10,507 nt of DNA from Acidobacteriota bacterium (lineage in GTDB: Bacteria > Acidobacteriota > Blastocatellia > Pyrinomonadales > Pyrinomonadaceae), in contig JAIVJP010000024.1 in assembly GCA_020199975.1 (NCBI GenBank), forward strand, positions 1-10,507, given 5' to 3'. The notes below the pieces were generated by a model. It was not told where the DNA came from, searched no databases, and saw only the letters and a list, made by a program, of their open reading frames with translations. Positions 1 through 6,295 of this stretch are shown here, piece after piece. How positions within the stretch are numbered: position 1 is the first letter of the stretch; every line of letters starts with the position of its first letter. The position numbers and the translations under genes are program-made.

Positions 1-598
1 CGCCCAGATGGAATGGATAATCCACTTTTTGGGCGAGCAACCGATAGGCGTCGACTGTGCGATGCACGTCTGAGGCTTTGAGCGAAATTATCGTCTCAGT
101 GAATCCGAGATCTTCGAGGATCTGGATGTGTCGAAGCGCCGACTCAACCATCGCTTCCGGCGTAGCAGTGCCGTACTTCTTCAGTAAGTCCTTTTCCAGC
201 GAGCCGCCATTCACGCCAATCCTAATCGGAACCTTTTTCGCTTGCGCAGCGCGTACGACCTCGACGATGCGCTCGTGCTTCCCGATGTTTCCGGGGTTCA
301 ATCGAAGTTTGTCGATACCCGCATCGAGGGCCATTAGGGCAAGTTTGTAGTGGAAGTGGATGTCAGCAACGATCGGCACTTCTGGTACGCGCTTCCGGAT
401 CTCTTTCAGCGCCAGGGCGGCATCATTATCAGGCACGGCTAGACGCACAATCTCGCATCCGGCGCGGACCATTTCCTCTATTTGTGCCACGGTGGCGCCC
501 ACGTCAGCAGGGTCGGTTTTGGTCATGGACTGAACCGCGACAGGCGCGCCGCCGCCGATCTGTATGTCCTTCACTTTTACTGGTCGAGTTTTCCGCAT
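1..598 (-). CDS. ispG: 4-hydroxy-3-methylbut-2-en-1-yl diphosphate synthase (IspG/GcpE), N-terminal 199 residues, cut by window edge
   Basis: IspG converts 2-C-methyl-erythritol 2,4-cyclodiphosphate to HMBPP, the penultimate step of the cytosolic MEP isoprenoid pathway, using a [4Fe-4S] cluster. The frame was translated from the minus strand; it stays open to the window edge. Family motifs seen: VQSMT (residues 22-26), RLAVPD (52-57), PIVADIHF (75-82), KLRLNPGNI (97-105), IRIGVNGGSLE (125-135) and SLKASD (172-177), all in the TIM-barrel half. The C-terminal domain with the cluster-binding cysteines lies outside the window. The ATG at 598 is chosen because an in-frame TGA lies two codons upstream. 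No clear Shine-Dalgarno sequence is visible. It follows rseP in the same direction after a 90-bp gap that holds an imperfect palindrome, and shares the isoprenoid theme with dxr and uppS. Confidence 0.95.
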   Translation of the reverse strand, partial: MRKTRPVKVKDIQIGGGAPVAVQSMTKTDPADVGATVAQIEEMVRAGCEIVRLAVPDNDAALALKEIRKRVPEVPIVADIHFHYKLALMALDAGIDKLRLNPGNIGKHERIVEVVRAAQAKKVPIRIGVNGGSLEKDLLKKYGTATPEAMVESALRHIQILEDLGFTETIISLKASDVHRTVDAYRLLAQKVDYPFHLG

Positions 599-610
599 AG
601 ATCAAATTCT

Positions 611-688
611 GTCCAAAGTCCCACGTCCAAGGTCCAAAGTCTTATCTCACAACGGGCGTTAGACTTTGGAAGTTGGACCTTGAACTTT
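611..688. repeat. imperfect inverted repeat in the rseP-ispG gap
   Basis: The left arm (611-642) contains GTCCAAAGTC twice (611-620 and 632-641). The right arm (661-688) contains the complementary AGACTTTGGA and GGACCTTGAACTT. The arms can pair as an interrupted stem around a loop at about 643-660. The element starts directly after the rseP stop codon and fills most of the gap to ispG. The simple word-like composition differs from the coding sequence. It could be a mobile palindromic repeat or an mRNA processing or attenuation structure. It lacks a clean GC stem plus U-tract, so a classical terminator is unlikely. Confidence 0.6.
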
Positions 689-1114
689 TTATTTAGCCGG
701 CTCCGTCGCGGCCGGTTTACTGTTGCTGGACCCGCGCGAAAACAACTTTACGACGTCATTGGAAATCACAAAGACCATTAACAGGATGACCATCACAAAA
801 CCAACTTGCTGAATGCGCTCGCGGACCGTCATTGATAACTTTAGACCAATCGTCGCCAGCAGACCTTCAAGTAAGAGCAGGAAGATTGCCCCGCCATCCA
901 GAACGGGAATGGGGAACAAATTGAAGATGCCAAGATTAAGGCTGAGGAACCCGAGCATGCCAAATAGACCGGCCCAACCGAGCCTTTGAACTGATGCTGC
1001 AGCAGCGTTGTAGATTCCGATCGGTCCGGATAGGGTGTTCCTGGCCGAGCGCTGGCCGGTGACTACTTGCCCCAGGGCTTTCCCCGTCAAACGCAGAATC
1101 TCCAGATTGGTGTT
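689..1114 (-). pseudogene. rseP: RseP site-2 protease, C-terminal fragment (frame-shifted continuation)
   Basis: This is the second half of rseP, one frame away from the N-terminal half. It begins at about NTNLEILRLTGKAL and continues with SGPIGIY (the conserved LSGPIGI segment), a transmembrane segment around LGFLSLNLGIFNLFPIPVLDGG that carries the third membrane motif with the zinc-ligand Asp, and a last hydrophobic helix (QVGFVMVILLMVFVISNDVV). It ends with a polar tail and a TAA at 689-691. An open frame extends back to an ATG at 1186, but residues before about 1114 do not resemble RseP, because that stretch codes in the other frame. Without the HEFGH half this fragment cannot be a protease. 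The residues that normally form most of PDZ2 are absent between the two fragments. Confidence 0.85.
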
Positions 1115-1823
1115 GCGCTTCAGCCGCCGGCGTGTTCGGCTCAATTTCGCGCACGAGAACCGGGACGTCCCCATAGTCGGGAACAAAATCCAAAAAGCCG
1201 GCGGTTTCTCCGTCTTCTGTGACAGCAGTTGGTGTGAGCGTCAGCGGTATGCGCTCGCCATTACGTTCGACAATTAGCTGCAAAGGCTGGCCAGGAGAGA
1301 GAAGGGCGTCGCCACGAATGGTGTTCCATTTCGGGTTCTCGGTTCCGTTGAATGAGACTATTTGATCACCTGACTTCAATCCCGCCACCTCGGCAGCGCC
1401 TCCCCGGGCGACAGCGCTCACTACCGGTGCGGGTGTTGCGGGAACTCCGTACATCAAGGCGCCGGCAAACGGTATTGCGAGTGCGGTGATGATATTCATC
1501 ACGGGCCCGGCAAGCGCCACCAAAATCCGCTGCCAACGCGGACGAAGATTGAACATTTCATTCTCAGGGATATCAGTAGACCCTGCGCCTTCGATTGGTG
1601 CGTTTGATTCATCGCCGCCGAGTTTTACGTAGCCCCCTAGCGGAATGGCCGAGACACGATAGTCAGTTTGTCCCCACTTCTTGCCAAACAAGCGTGGACC
1701 AAATCCCACCGAAAATGTTTCAACTCGGATTGCGAGGAGCTTGGCAACAATAAAATGACCAAATTCATGAAGGACTACAGCTGTGCCAAGGATAAATATG
1801 AAAGCTAAAATATTGATGATCAT
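936..1823 (-). pseudogene. rseP: RseP site-2 zinc metalloprotease, N-terminal fragment (frame breaks near 1115)
   Basis: RseP is an inner-membrane intramembrane protease that cleaves anti-sigma factors and remnant signal peptides. Seen here: the first transmembrane helix with the zinc-binding HEFGH motif (residues 19-23), the second membrane region with ALAGPVMN (103-110), and PDZ1 at about 132-215 with AGLKSGDQIVSFNG. A second PDZ domain starts (VREIEPNTPAAEA, ending at residue 236), but the match to the family stops there. The remaining residues to the stop at 936 are out-of-frame translation. Continuation is in the -1 frame from about 1114. The two true pieces give about 377 residues against about 450 for E. 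coli RseP, so roughly 75-85 residues of PDZ2 are missing. Start ATG is at 1823; only a weak purine-rich tract precedes it. dxr lies 107 bp upstream. Confidence 0.9.
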
Positions 1824-1930
1824 TAATCTATGTCTCTTTTCACTCTATCTCACGGAAACTAGGTGCGCTTAGACTCCACATCCCTCTGCGGGGTTGCCGT
1901 CAACGAGTGTACGTGGGCCGGGGAGGCGCG

Positions 1931-3151
1931 TCAAACAGAGTGTCCAGCAGAGTGTCCAGCCAACAGATTTGAAGGTTTCGCTATCTTTTCTATTTCCCCA
2001 TTAGCGGCCCGGCGCGCCTCTCGGTCGGTATGGAGGATGGTTTTGAGATCGAGGGCAGGTTGAGTCGTATGTTGATCCATTACCGACTCTATTACGCGAG
2101 GAATATCAGTCAGGCAGATGCGTTCTTCAATAAACGCTCTCACAGCTTCTTCATTGGCGGCGTTCAGCACCGTGGGAAGCGTGCCGCCTTCGCGAAGCGC
2201 TCGGTAGGCAAGGGCTATGCAGGGAAAACGATCAGGATCGGGAGGCTCAAAATGGAGTGTGGCCAGAGCGGTCAGGTCGAGCGGAGGTAGTTCGCATGAG
2301 TGCCGCTCCGGATACGTCAGCGCATATTGGATCGCATGACGCATGTCGGTGACTCCCATCTGAGCTATCACCGAACCGTCTATTAGCTCGATCATGGAAT
2401 GTACGACTGATTCCGGATGAACAACGATTCCAATCTGATCAGCTTCGAAGTCAAAGAGCCAATGCGCCTCGATCACCTCCAGTCCTTTATTCATGAGCGT
2501 CGCCGAGTCAATGGTGATCTTGTCTCCCATGTTCCAGGTTGGATGACGCAAAGCATCCGACACACTCGCTTCTCGCATCTGGCTCTTGTTCTTGGTGCGA
2601 AAGGGACCGCCTGAGGCAGTTAGCACTATGCGCCGAACTTCGTGGCGCTTTTCTCCCCGCAGGCACTGATGCAACGCATTGTGTTCGGAGTCAACTGGCA
2701 ATATTTCCGCGCCGGAAGCCCTGGCAGCGCGAGTCATCATCTCGCCGGCCATAACCAGCGTCTCCTTGTTGGCCAGTGCCACGCGTTTACCGGCTTCGAG
2801 CGCGCGTAGAGTGGGTACGAAACCAACGGCCCCGACAGTGGCTGATACAACCGTTTCTGCTTGTGGATGTGTGGCCACTCCTACCAGGCCGGATTCCCCA
2901 ATCACGATTCGCGGAAGATCTAGATTTCTTTCGAAGAGTTTGGCGCGTAGATCGTGAGCGGCGGATTCCGTTTCCACGGAAACCAGTTCCGGCAAGTGGA
3001 GAGCAATCTGGTCGGTCAGCGTACTTATGTTACGACCCGCGCCCAGAGCGACGACCCGAAAACGATCCCTCCCGAGTGCTTCGACAACTCGCAGCGTGTT
3101 GCAGCCGATCGAGCCCGTGGAACCGAGGATAGCAATGCCGGTGGGTTTCAT
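1931..3151 (-). CDS. dxr: 1-deoxy-D-xylulose 5-phosphate reductoisomerase
   Basis: Dxr (IspC) rearranges and reduces DXP to 2-C-methyl-erythritol 4-phosphate with NADPH and a divalent metal, the first committed MEP-pathway step. The 406-residue product has the full family architecture: NADPH-binding GSTGSIG (10-16), LANKETLVMAG (126-136), the metal ligands Asp154 and Glu156 in PVDSEHNALHQCL, TASGGPF (178-184), the flexible-loop motif HPTWNMG (203-209), and MNKGLEVIEAH (220-230) containing Asn221, Lys222 and the third metal ligand Glu225. Length is normal apart from a short odd C-terminal tail caused by a 12-bp tandem duplication. The start ATG is the one immediately before the nucleotide-binding strand; no strong Shine-Dalgarno is visible. 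The gene lies between cdsA (137 bp upstream) and rseP (107 bp downstream), in the same direction. Confidence 0.97.
   Translation of the reverse strand: MKPTGIAILGSTGSIGCNTLRVVEALGRDRFRVVALGAGRNISTLTDQIALHLPELVSVETESAAHDLRAKLFERNLDLPRIVIGESGLVGVATHPQAETVVSATVGAVGFVPTLRALEAGKRVALANKETLVMAGEMMTRAARASGAEILPVDSEHNALHQCLRGEKRHEVRRIVLTASGGPFRTKNKSQMREASVSDALRHPTWNMGDKITIDSATLMNKGLEVIEAHWLFDFEADQIGIVVHPESVVHSMIELIDGSVIAQMGVTDMRHAIQYALTYPERHSCELPPLDLTALATLHFEPPDPDRFPCIALAYRALREGGTLPTVLNAANEEAVRAFIEERICLTDIPRVIESVMDQHTTQPALDLKTILHTDREARRAANGEIEKIAKPSNLLAGHSAGHSV
1936..1959. repeat. 12-bp tandem duplication at the 3' end of dxr
   Basis: Two exact copies of CAGAGTGTCCAG lie side by side at 1936-1947 and 1948-1959. 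On the coding (minus) strand they give the repeated AGHS residues in the Dxr tail (LLAGHSAGHSV), only a few codons before the TGA at 1931-1933. The unit is a multiple of three, so the frame is kept. It is probably a replication-slippage duplication in an unconstrained tail. Confidence 0.8.
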
Positions 3152-3199
3152 TTTTAAACGATCAGGAAGGAATTTCGATCTTCACAGTGCGAAGAATTT

Positions 3200-3271
3200 G
3201 GCCACAGATTTACATAAGATCACGAATGAATTTGTGCTTTTAACTGTGTTCATCTGCGTTCATCTGTGGCC
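3200..3271. repeat. inverted repeat with perfect 10-bp ends in the cdsA-dxr gap
   Basis: GGCCACAGAT at 3200-3209 is exactly complementary to ATCTGTGGCC at 3262-3271. The interior is AT-rich and only partly self-complementary. Just inside the right arm, GTTCATCTGC/GTTCATCTGT repeats with a 10-bp period (3248-3267). Just outside, CGCTATACGC/CGCTATACTC repeats, also with a 10-bp period (3271-3290), and runs into the cdsA stop codon. The element takes up most of the 137-bp gap. It resembles short palindromic intergenic elements that I recall from several environmental phyla, but I cannot check copy number here. Confidence 0.65.
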
Positions 3272-3288
3272 GCTATACGCCGCTATAC

Positions 3289-4125
3289 TCAGCCACTGAA
3301 ATAGATGCGACCGAAATAGTAGATGACTGGTGCGTTGAAGAGCAAGCTATCGAGACGATCGAGTAAACCACCATGCCCGGGTAGTATGTTCGCCGCGTCC
3401 TTTGCACCCGCGCTCCGTTTGAGTGCGCTCTCGGTCAGGTCACCAAGAATACCGACTACTGTCATCACCGCCGCCAGGGGAAGGGCCAACTTCAGCGGTA
3501 ACTCTCTGAAAAACCAGAAGTGAGCAATTGTGCCCATCAGCAGACCGGCCAGCAGTCCGCCGGCAACTCCTTCCCAGGTCTTTACCGGGCTGATCGACGG
3601 CGCCAGTTTGCGTTTGCCGAATGCCCTGCCAACGAAGTAAGCGGCCGTATCTGAGCCCATAAGGACCAGAAAAAAGAAACATAAGAGATCCGCGGAAAGA
3701 GCCTGGTTGAATCCCGTGCGCACTGCCACCAGATGGCTGCCAAGCAGAACTACGTAGAGAACGCCAAGAATCGTCGCCCCGGTTGAGGCGATCATTTTGT
3801 CAAAAGGTGCACCGCGCAAAGTGGCTGCGATTAGTGTCGCTGCGGAAAACACAATCAAGATGAGCGGGATCAACTGCATCATCAACAAATCAGACCTTGG
3901 GCCGGGGTCGTTGAAATAAAAGACCGTGAACAAGGCAGCCGCGGCAAGGTAACCGATGGACGCGTCAGGCTTCAGGTCTCGTCGCTTCGCCAGCACATAA
4001 AACTCAAACAGGCCCGCCACCATCGCCAAAGCGGCGAGAACCACGAATAACAGTTGCAGCCAGGAAATGAGGATGGAGGCGATAAGAAAAGGCAGGACGA
4101 TGACAGCGGTGATGATGCGAGACAT
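3289..4125 (-). CDS. cdsA: phosphatidate cytidylyltransferase (CDP-diacylglycerol synthase)
   Basis: CdsA makes CDP-diacylglycerol from phosphatidic acid and CTP in the inner membrane, the branch point for bacterial phospholipids. The 278-residue product is strongly hydrophobic, with about seven to eight predicted membrane segments beginning at residues 4-20. The family signature is complete near the C-terminus: S233, K236-R237, K242-D243, H251-G252-G253, D256-R257 and D259 in the pattern SxLKRxxxxKDxxxxLPGHGGLLDRLD. A second conserved stretch, SPVKTWEGVAGG, lies at 179-190. Length is typical. The start ATG at 4125 leads directly into the first membrane helix; no good ribosome-binding site is visible. 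It lies 155 bp after uppS and 137 bp before dxr, an arrangement common for these genes in many bacteria. Confidence 0.96.
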   Translation of the reverse strand: MSRIITAVIVLPFLIASILISWLQLLFVVLAALAMVAGLFEFYVLAKRRDLKPDASIGYLAAAALFTVFYFNDPGPRSDLLMMQLIPLILIVFSAATLIAATLRGAPFDKMIASTGATILGVLYVVLLGSHLVAVRTGFNQALSADLLCFFFLVLMGSDTAAYFVGRAFGKRKLAPSISPVKTWEGVAGGLLAGLLMGTIAHFWFFRELPLKLALPLAAVMTVVGILGDLTESALKRSAGAKDAANILPGHGGLLDRLDSLLFNAPVIYYFGRIYFSG

Positions 4126-4136
4126 TCGAGATTCAG

Positions 4137-4280
4137 TTTTTGATTTTAGATTTGTGATAATTTGTGATTTTTAATTGAGAACGCAGAGTCGAGTATATCA
4201 AACACGAACCACACTCCGAGGCTGAACTTCAATCACAAATCAAAAATTATTAAAAATTATCTAAAATCACAAATCAAAAA
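4137..4280. repeat. AT-rich imperfect inverted repeat in the uppS-cdsA gap
   Basis: The left arm (about 4137-4178) is made of words such as TTTTGATTTTAGATTTGTGA. The right arm (about 4229-4280) contains CAAATCAAAAATTATT and AAAATCACAAATCAAAAATC, largely the reverse complement with small indels. The roughly 50-bp centre (4179-4228) is of ordinary composition. The right arm abuts the uppS stop codon at 4281. The arms are long enough to fold into an extended hairpin on either strand. Its AT-rich, low-complexity words contrast with the GC-richer genes. Function is unknown. Confidence 0.6.
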
Positions 4281-5072
4281 TCACTTGACGTTTGCTACCA
4301 ACTTCAACCCGCCGAAGCGACGATTGCGTCGCTGATAGTCGACGATGGCTTCGAGCAAGTGGACGCGGCGAAAGTCTGGCCAGAGGGTTTCAGTCACATA
4401 GATTTCGCTATAAGCCGCTTGCCACAGCAGGAAGTTGGAGATGCGCAGTTCGCCACTGGTACGCACCAGCAAATCCAGATCCGGTAGATTGCGGGTGTAG
4501 AGTTCATTCGCAATCCGCTCTTCTGTTAGCTCGTCAGGCGGGTTGCCTTCATCCAGCAGCCGCCGCACGGCAGCGCGGCAGGCATCGATAATCTCGGCTC
4601 GGCCGCCATAATTCAAAGCCACCGTCAATACCATTCCTTTGTTTTTCTCAGTTCTTTCGGTAGCTTTCGCAATCTCACGGCGCACAGTGTGGGCAAGCGC
4701 GCCCGTTCGGCCGATGGTCTGAAACTTGATGTTCTGACGGTCGATCTCGTCGAGCTCGAGACGAAGATAGCGTCGCAACATCCGCATCAAGGCATCAACT
4801 TCGTAGCGCGGTCGCTTCCAGTTTTCGGTGGAAAAAGCGTAGAGCGTAAGAGCTCCTAAGCCCAGTCGCGCACCTGTATCGACGGCAGCGCGAACCGCTT
4901 CGACACCCGCGCGGTGCCCGGCGATACGCGGCTCTCCGCGCTGCGCTGCCCAGCGTCCGTTGCCATCCATAATGATCGCGACATGACGAGGCAAACGGTC
5001 CCAGGCGATTGATGCGAGCAGCATCTCGTCGCGGGTTCCAGGCTTTACGACTTTAGCAAAATCAGAAAGCAT
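4281..5072 (-). CDS. uppS: isoprenyl transferase, undecaprenyl diphosphate synthase type
   Basis: UppS is the cis-prenyltransferase that adds isopentenyl units to farnesyl diphosphate to give the C55 carrier lipid for peptidoglycan and O-antigen. The 263-residue product shows HVAIIMDGNGRWA (30-42) with catalytic Asp36 and the phosphate-binding loop, GHRAG (52-56), LYAFSTENWKRP (78-88), ALNYGGRAEI (152-161) and the C-terminal block LLVRTSGELRISNFLLWQ (201-218) followed by YSEIYVTETLWPDF. Length matches the family. The start at 5072 gives about 29 residues before the conserved core; Met17 (5024) is a possible alternative. It is the first gene of the minus-strand cluster, with a promoter candidate about 35-60 bp upstream, and is followed by cdsA. 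Confidence 0.96.
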   Translation of the reverse strand: MLSDFAKVVKPGTRDEMLLASIAWDRLPRHVAIIMDGNGRWAAQRGEPRIAGHRAGVEAVRAAVDTGARLGLGALTLYAFSTENWKRPRYEVDALMRMLRRYLRLELDEIDRQNIKFQTIGRTGALAHTVRREIAKATERTEKNKGMVLTVALNYGGRAEIIDACRAAVRRLLDEGNPPDELTEERIANELYTRNLPDLDLLVRTSGELRISNFLLWQAAYSEIYVTETLWPDFRRVHLLEAIVDYQRRNRRFGGLKLVANVK

Positions 5073-5443
5073 GAGACTTCAATCAATGGAATCAAAGCCG
5101 CTCACATTCTTGCCTCAACTATGAAGAGTGTCAATAAATAGGTTCTGGTTCCGATTCGCAAATAGCTACTGGTTCCGGTCCTAGCCTCCGCCGCACGCCT
5201 ATTGGCTTTCCGTGCGCATCCTTCTCAGTCTTCGAGGCTATACCTCCTCACGCGGAGATCTAGCTTCAGGTCTTTATTAACTTCTGCGGAAAGGCAGAGA
5301 GACTGTGTGAGGCTCGAATTTTGTTACTAACCAAAGCTGTCCTCAGCCAAGTTCAACGCAGTCCGGCGGTTATCTCGTTGCGTGTTTTTGCGATAGCCTT
5401 ATTGTTCAAGAGTTTATACACAACGGTTCGCATAGGAGGAGAA
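5073..5443. other. divergent intergenic region between uppS and osmC (371 bp)
   Basis: No convincing gene was found here on either strand. An open frame upstream of and in phase with osmC begins at 5321, but its residues do not match OsmC and it lacks a ribosome-binding site. The region holds the uppS promoter candidate on the minus strand, two exact copies of CTGGTTCCG 24 bp apart (5145-5153 and 5169-5177), and a TATACA -10-like hexamer at 5415-5420 ahead of osmC without a good -35 partner. Any osmC control, for example by an oxidative-stress regulator, would have to act here, but I recognise no operator. Confidence 0.6.
5106..5134 (-). promoter_or_regulatory. sigma70-like promoter candidate for the uppS-cdsA-dxr-rseP-ispG cluster
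   Basis: On the minus strand a perfect -35 hexamer TTGACA (complement of 5129-5134) is followed after exactly 17 bases by AAGAAT (complement of 5106-5111), matching TATAAT at four of six positions. Transcription would start near 5099, giving a short leader of about 27 bases to the uppS ATG at 5072. Position and direction fit a cluster promoter. Sequence match only. Confidence 0.5.
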
Positions 5444-5869
5444 ATGAAACGTAACGCATCAGCCGTCTGGAAAGGCGGACTCAAGGATGGCAAGGGAACA
5501 ATCTCGACTGACAGTGGAATTCTTTCGGGTACGCAATACTCTTTCAGCACCCGGTTTGAAGATGGTATTGGCACCAATCCCGAAGAGTTGATTGCCGCGG
5601 CGCATGCAGGATGTTTCTCCATGGCCCTGTCGGGGCAATTGGGACAGGCAGGGTTAACCGCGGAGAGTATCCACACAACAGCAAGCGTCAAAATGGAGAA
5701 GAAAGACGCAGGTTTCGTTATCACCTCGGTTCATTTGAGCGTCAAGGCAAAAGTGCCCGGCGCGGACAGCCAGGCCTTTGAGAAAGCGGCGAACAACGCC
5801 AAGGCCGGCTGTCCAGTATCCAAGGTGTTGAATGCGGAGATTACGATGGAGGCCAGTCTCGATGCTTGA
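5444..5869 (+). CDS. osmC: OsmC family organic hydroperoxide reductase (peroxiredoxin)
   Basis: OsmC reduces organic hydroperoxides with a pair of redox cysteines in an intertwined cytosolic homodimer. The 141-residue product follows the OsmC (not Ohr) subfamily throughout: SAVWKGGLKDGKGTISTDSG near the N-terminus, TRFEDG with Arg37, TNPEELIAAAHAGCFSMAL with Glu47, Glu48 and catalytic Cys57, and AGCPVSKVLNAEI with the second cysteine, Cys123. Length equals that of E. coli OsmC (about 143). The start is fixed by a strong AGGAGG at 5434-5439, four bases before the ATG; the longer in-frame start at 5321 adds 41 residues with no family match. It is transcribed divergently from uppS and appears monocistronic. 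Palindromes follow its stop codon. Confidence 0.95.
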   Translation: MKRNASAVWKGGLKDGKGTISTDSGILSGTQYSFSTRFEDGIGTNPEELIAAAHAGCFSMALSGQLGQAGLTAESIHTTASVKMEKKDAGFVITSVHLSVKAKVPGADSQAFEKAANNAKAGCPVSKVLNAEITMEASLDA

Positions 5870-5920
5870 GGCGTGCGCCTCTGAGAATGAGTGCTGGTGT
5901 GCTCCAGCGGGCAGCCCGCT
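5868..5920. repeat. two short palindromes at and after the osmC stop codon
   Basis: GAGGCG-TG-CGCCTC (5868-5881) is a perfect palindrome overlapping the osmC TGA, and AGCGGG-CAG-CCCGCT (5906-5920) is a second perfect hairpin 25 bp later. Both could fold at the 3' end of the osmC mRNA. Neither is followed by a run of T, so they are not classical intrinsic terminators, though they could stabilise the mRNA end or mark a Rho-dependent region. Confidence 0.5.
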
Positions 5921-5955
5921 TGGGGCGTCACCAAGTCGACCCGGGCTTCTAACGA

Positions 5956-6012
5956 GGCTGTGTGAAAAGTCAAAATCTGAGGGCGTAGGGCGTCAGACGA
6001 CATAACACAGCC
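5956..6012. mobile_element. possible insertion-sequence remnant or MITE-like segment
   Basis: GGCTGTGT at 5956-5963 is exactly complementary to ACACAGCC at 6005-6012, bounding a 57-bp segment that encodes nothing. The left end continues as GGCTGTGTGAAAAGTC, which resembles the outer end of some transposase-encoding insertion sequences as I recall them. No target-site duplication is evident at the flanks (AACGA versus ACTAC). It may be an internally deleted element, or a chance inverted repeat. Confidence 0.35.
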
Positions 6013-6017
6013 ACTAC

Positions 6018-6168
6018 CTACAGAACCGAGGAGCGGTTCGCGATCGGGTGGTTCAGACAACTATCAACTTGTTGTTAACCTCTGAGGTAGACAGATAGCT
6101 TATCGCTCTCAAGTTTCTGGTTGAATCTGGCGGAACGACCCGGTCGCTGCCGCTCCTCGGTTCTGTGG
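6018..6168. repeat. pair of inverted REP-like units
   Basis: The left unit (6018-6054) begins CTACAGAACCGAGGAGCGG and ends near CGATCGGGTGGTTC. The right unit (6133-6168), read on the minus strand, begins CCACAGAACCGAGGAGCGG and ends near CGACCGGGTCGTTC. They share a 17-base identical core (ACAGAACCGAGGAGCGG) and most of the following bases, in opposite orientation, separated by 78 bp. This head-to-head pairing of GC-rich units is typical of REP doublets or BIME-like elements, which are mobilised by RAYT (TnpA-REP) transposases; no such gene is in the window. Confidence 0.6.
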
Positions 6169-6295
6169 GGAAGTGGTCTCGCCAGATGGGAAGTGATTTT
6201 CGCGGACCCTTTGTTCTCAGTTTGCATACAGCTGCAGCCTCGGTTCCGTAGCAGGATAACTCTCTCAATCTGTCAAAATACATCAGAACCTGAAG

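Larger units (their letters stand above)
5870..6295. other. gene-free region between osmC and the ydeI-like gene (426 bp)
   Basis: No open frame here resembles a known protein; small frames on both strands lack ribosome-binding sites and family motifs. The region is a cluster of repeat-like structures: the post-osmC palindromes, a 57-bp segment with 8-bp inverted ends (5956-6012), and two inverted copies of a REP-like unit (6018-6054 and 6133-6168). The remaining 125 bases before the ydeI-like start show nothing recognisable. Confidence 0.6.

Noticed and set aside
689..1186. Independent small gene starting at the ATG at 1186
   Set aside because: Residues before about 1114 are the wrong frame of rseP; only the later part is homologous, so it is the broken end of rseP.
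2679..3157. Plus-strand frames over dxr
   Set aside because: They are shadows of the intact Dxr frame and show arginine- and serine-rich out-of-frame composition.
3200..3290. CRISPR array from the short periodic repeats
   Set aside because: The repeats are 10-bp tandem pairs without spacers; no repeat-spacer architecture is present in the window.
5180..5290. Possible tRNA or structured RNA in the divergent region
   Set aside because: Short complementary words (GCACG/CGTGC) exist, but no acceptor stem, anticodon arm or T-loop consensus could be assembled.
5321..5443. N-terminal extension of OsmC from an ATG at 5321
   Set aside because: The added 41 residues do not match the family and the strong AGGAGG at 5434 marks the ATG at 5444.
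5868..5925. Rho-independent terminator after osmC
   Set aside because: The hairpins are clear but no U-tract follows either one, so they are listed only as palindromes.
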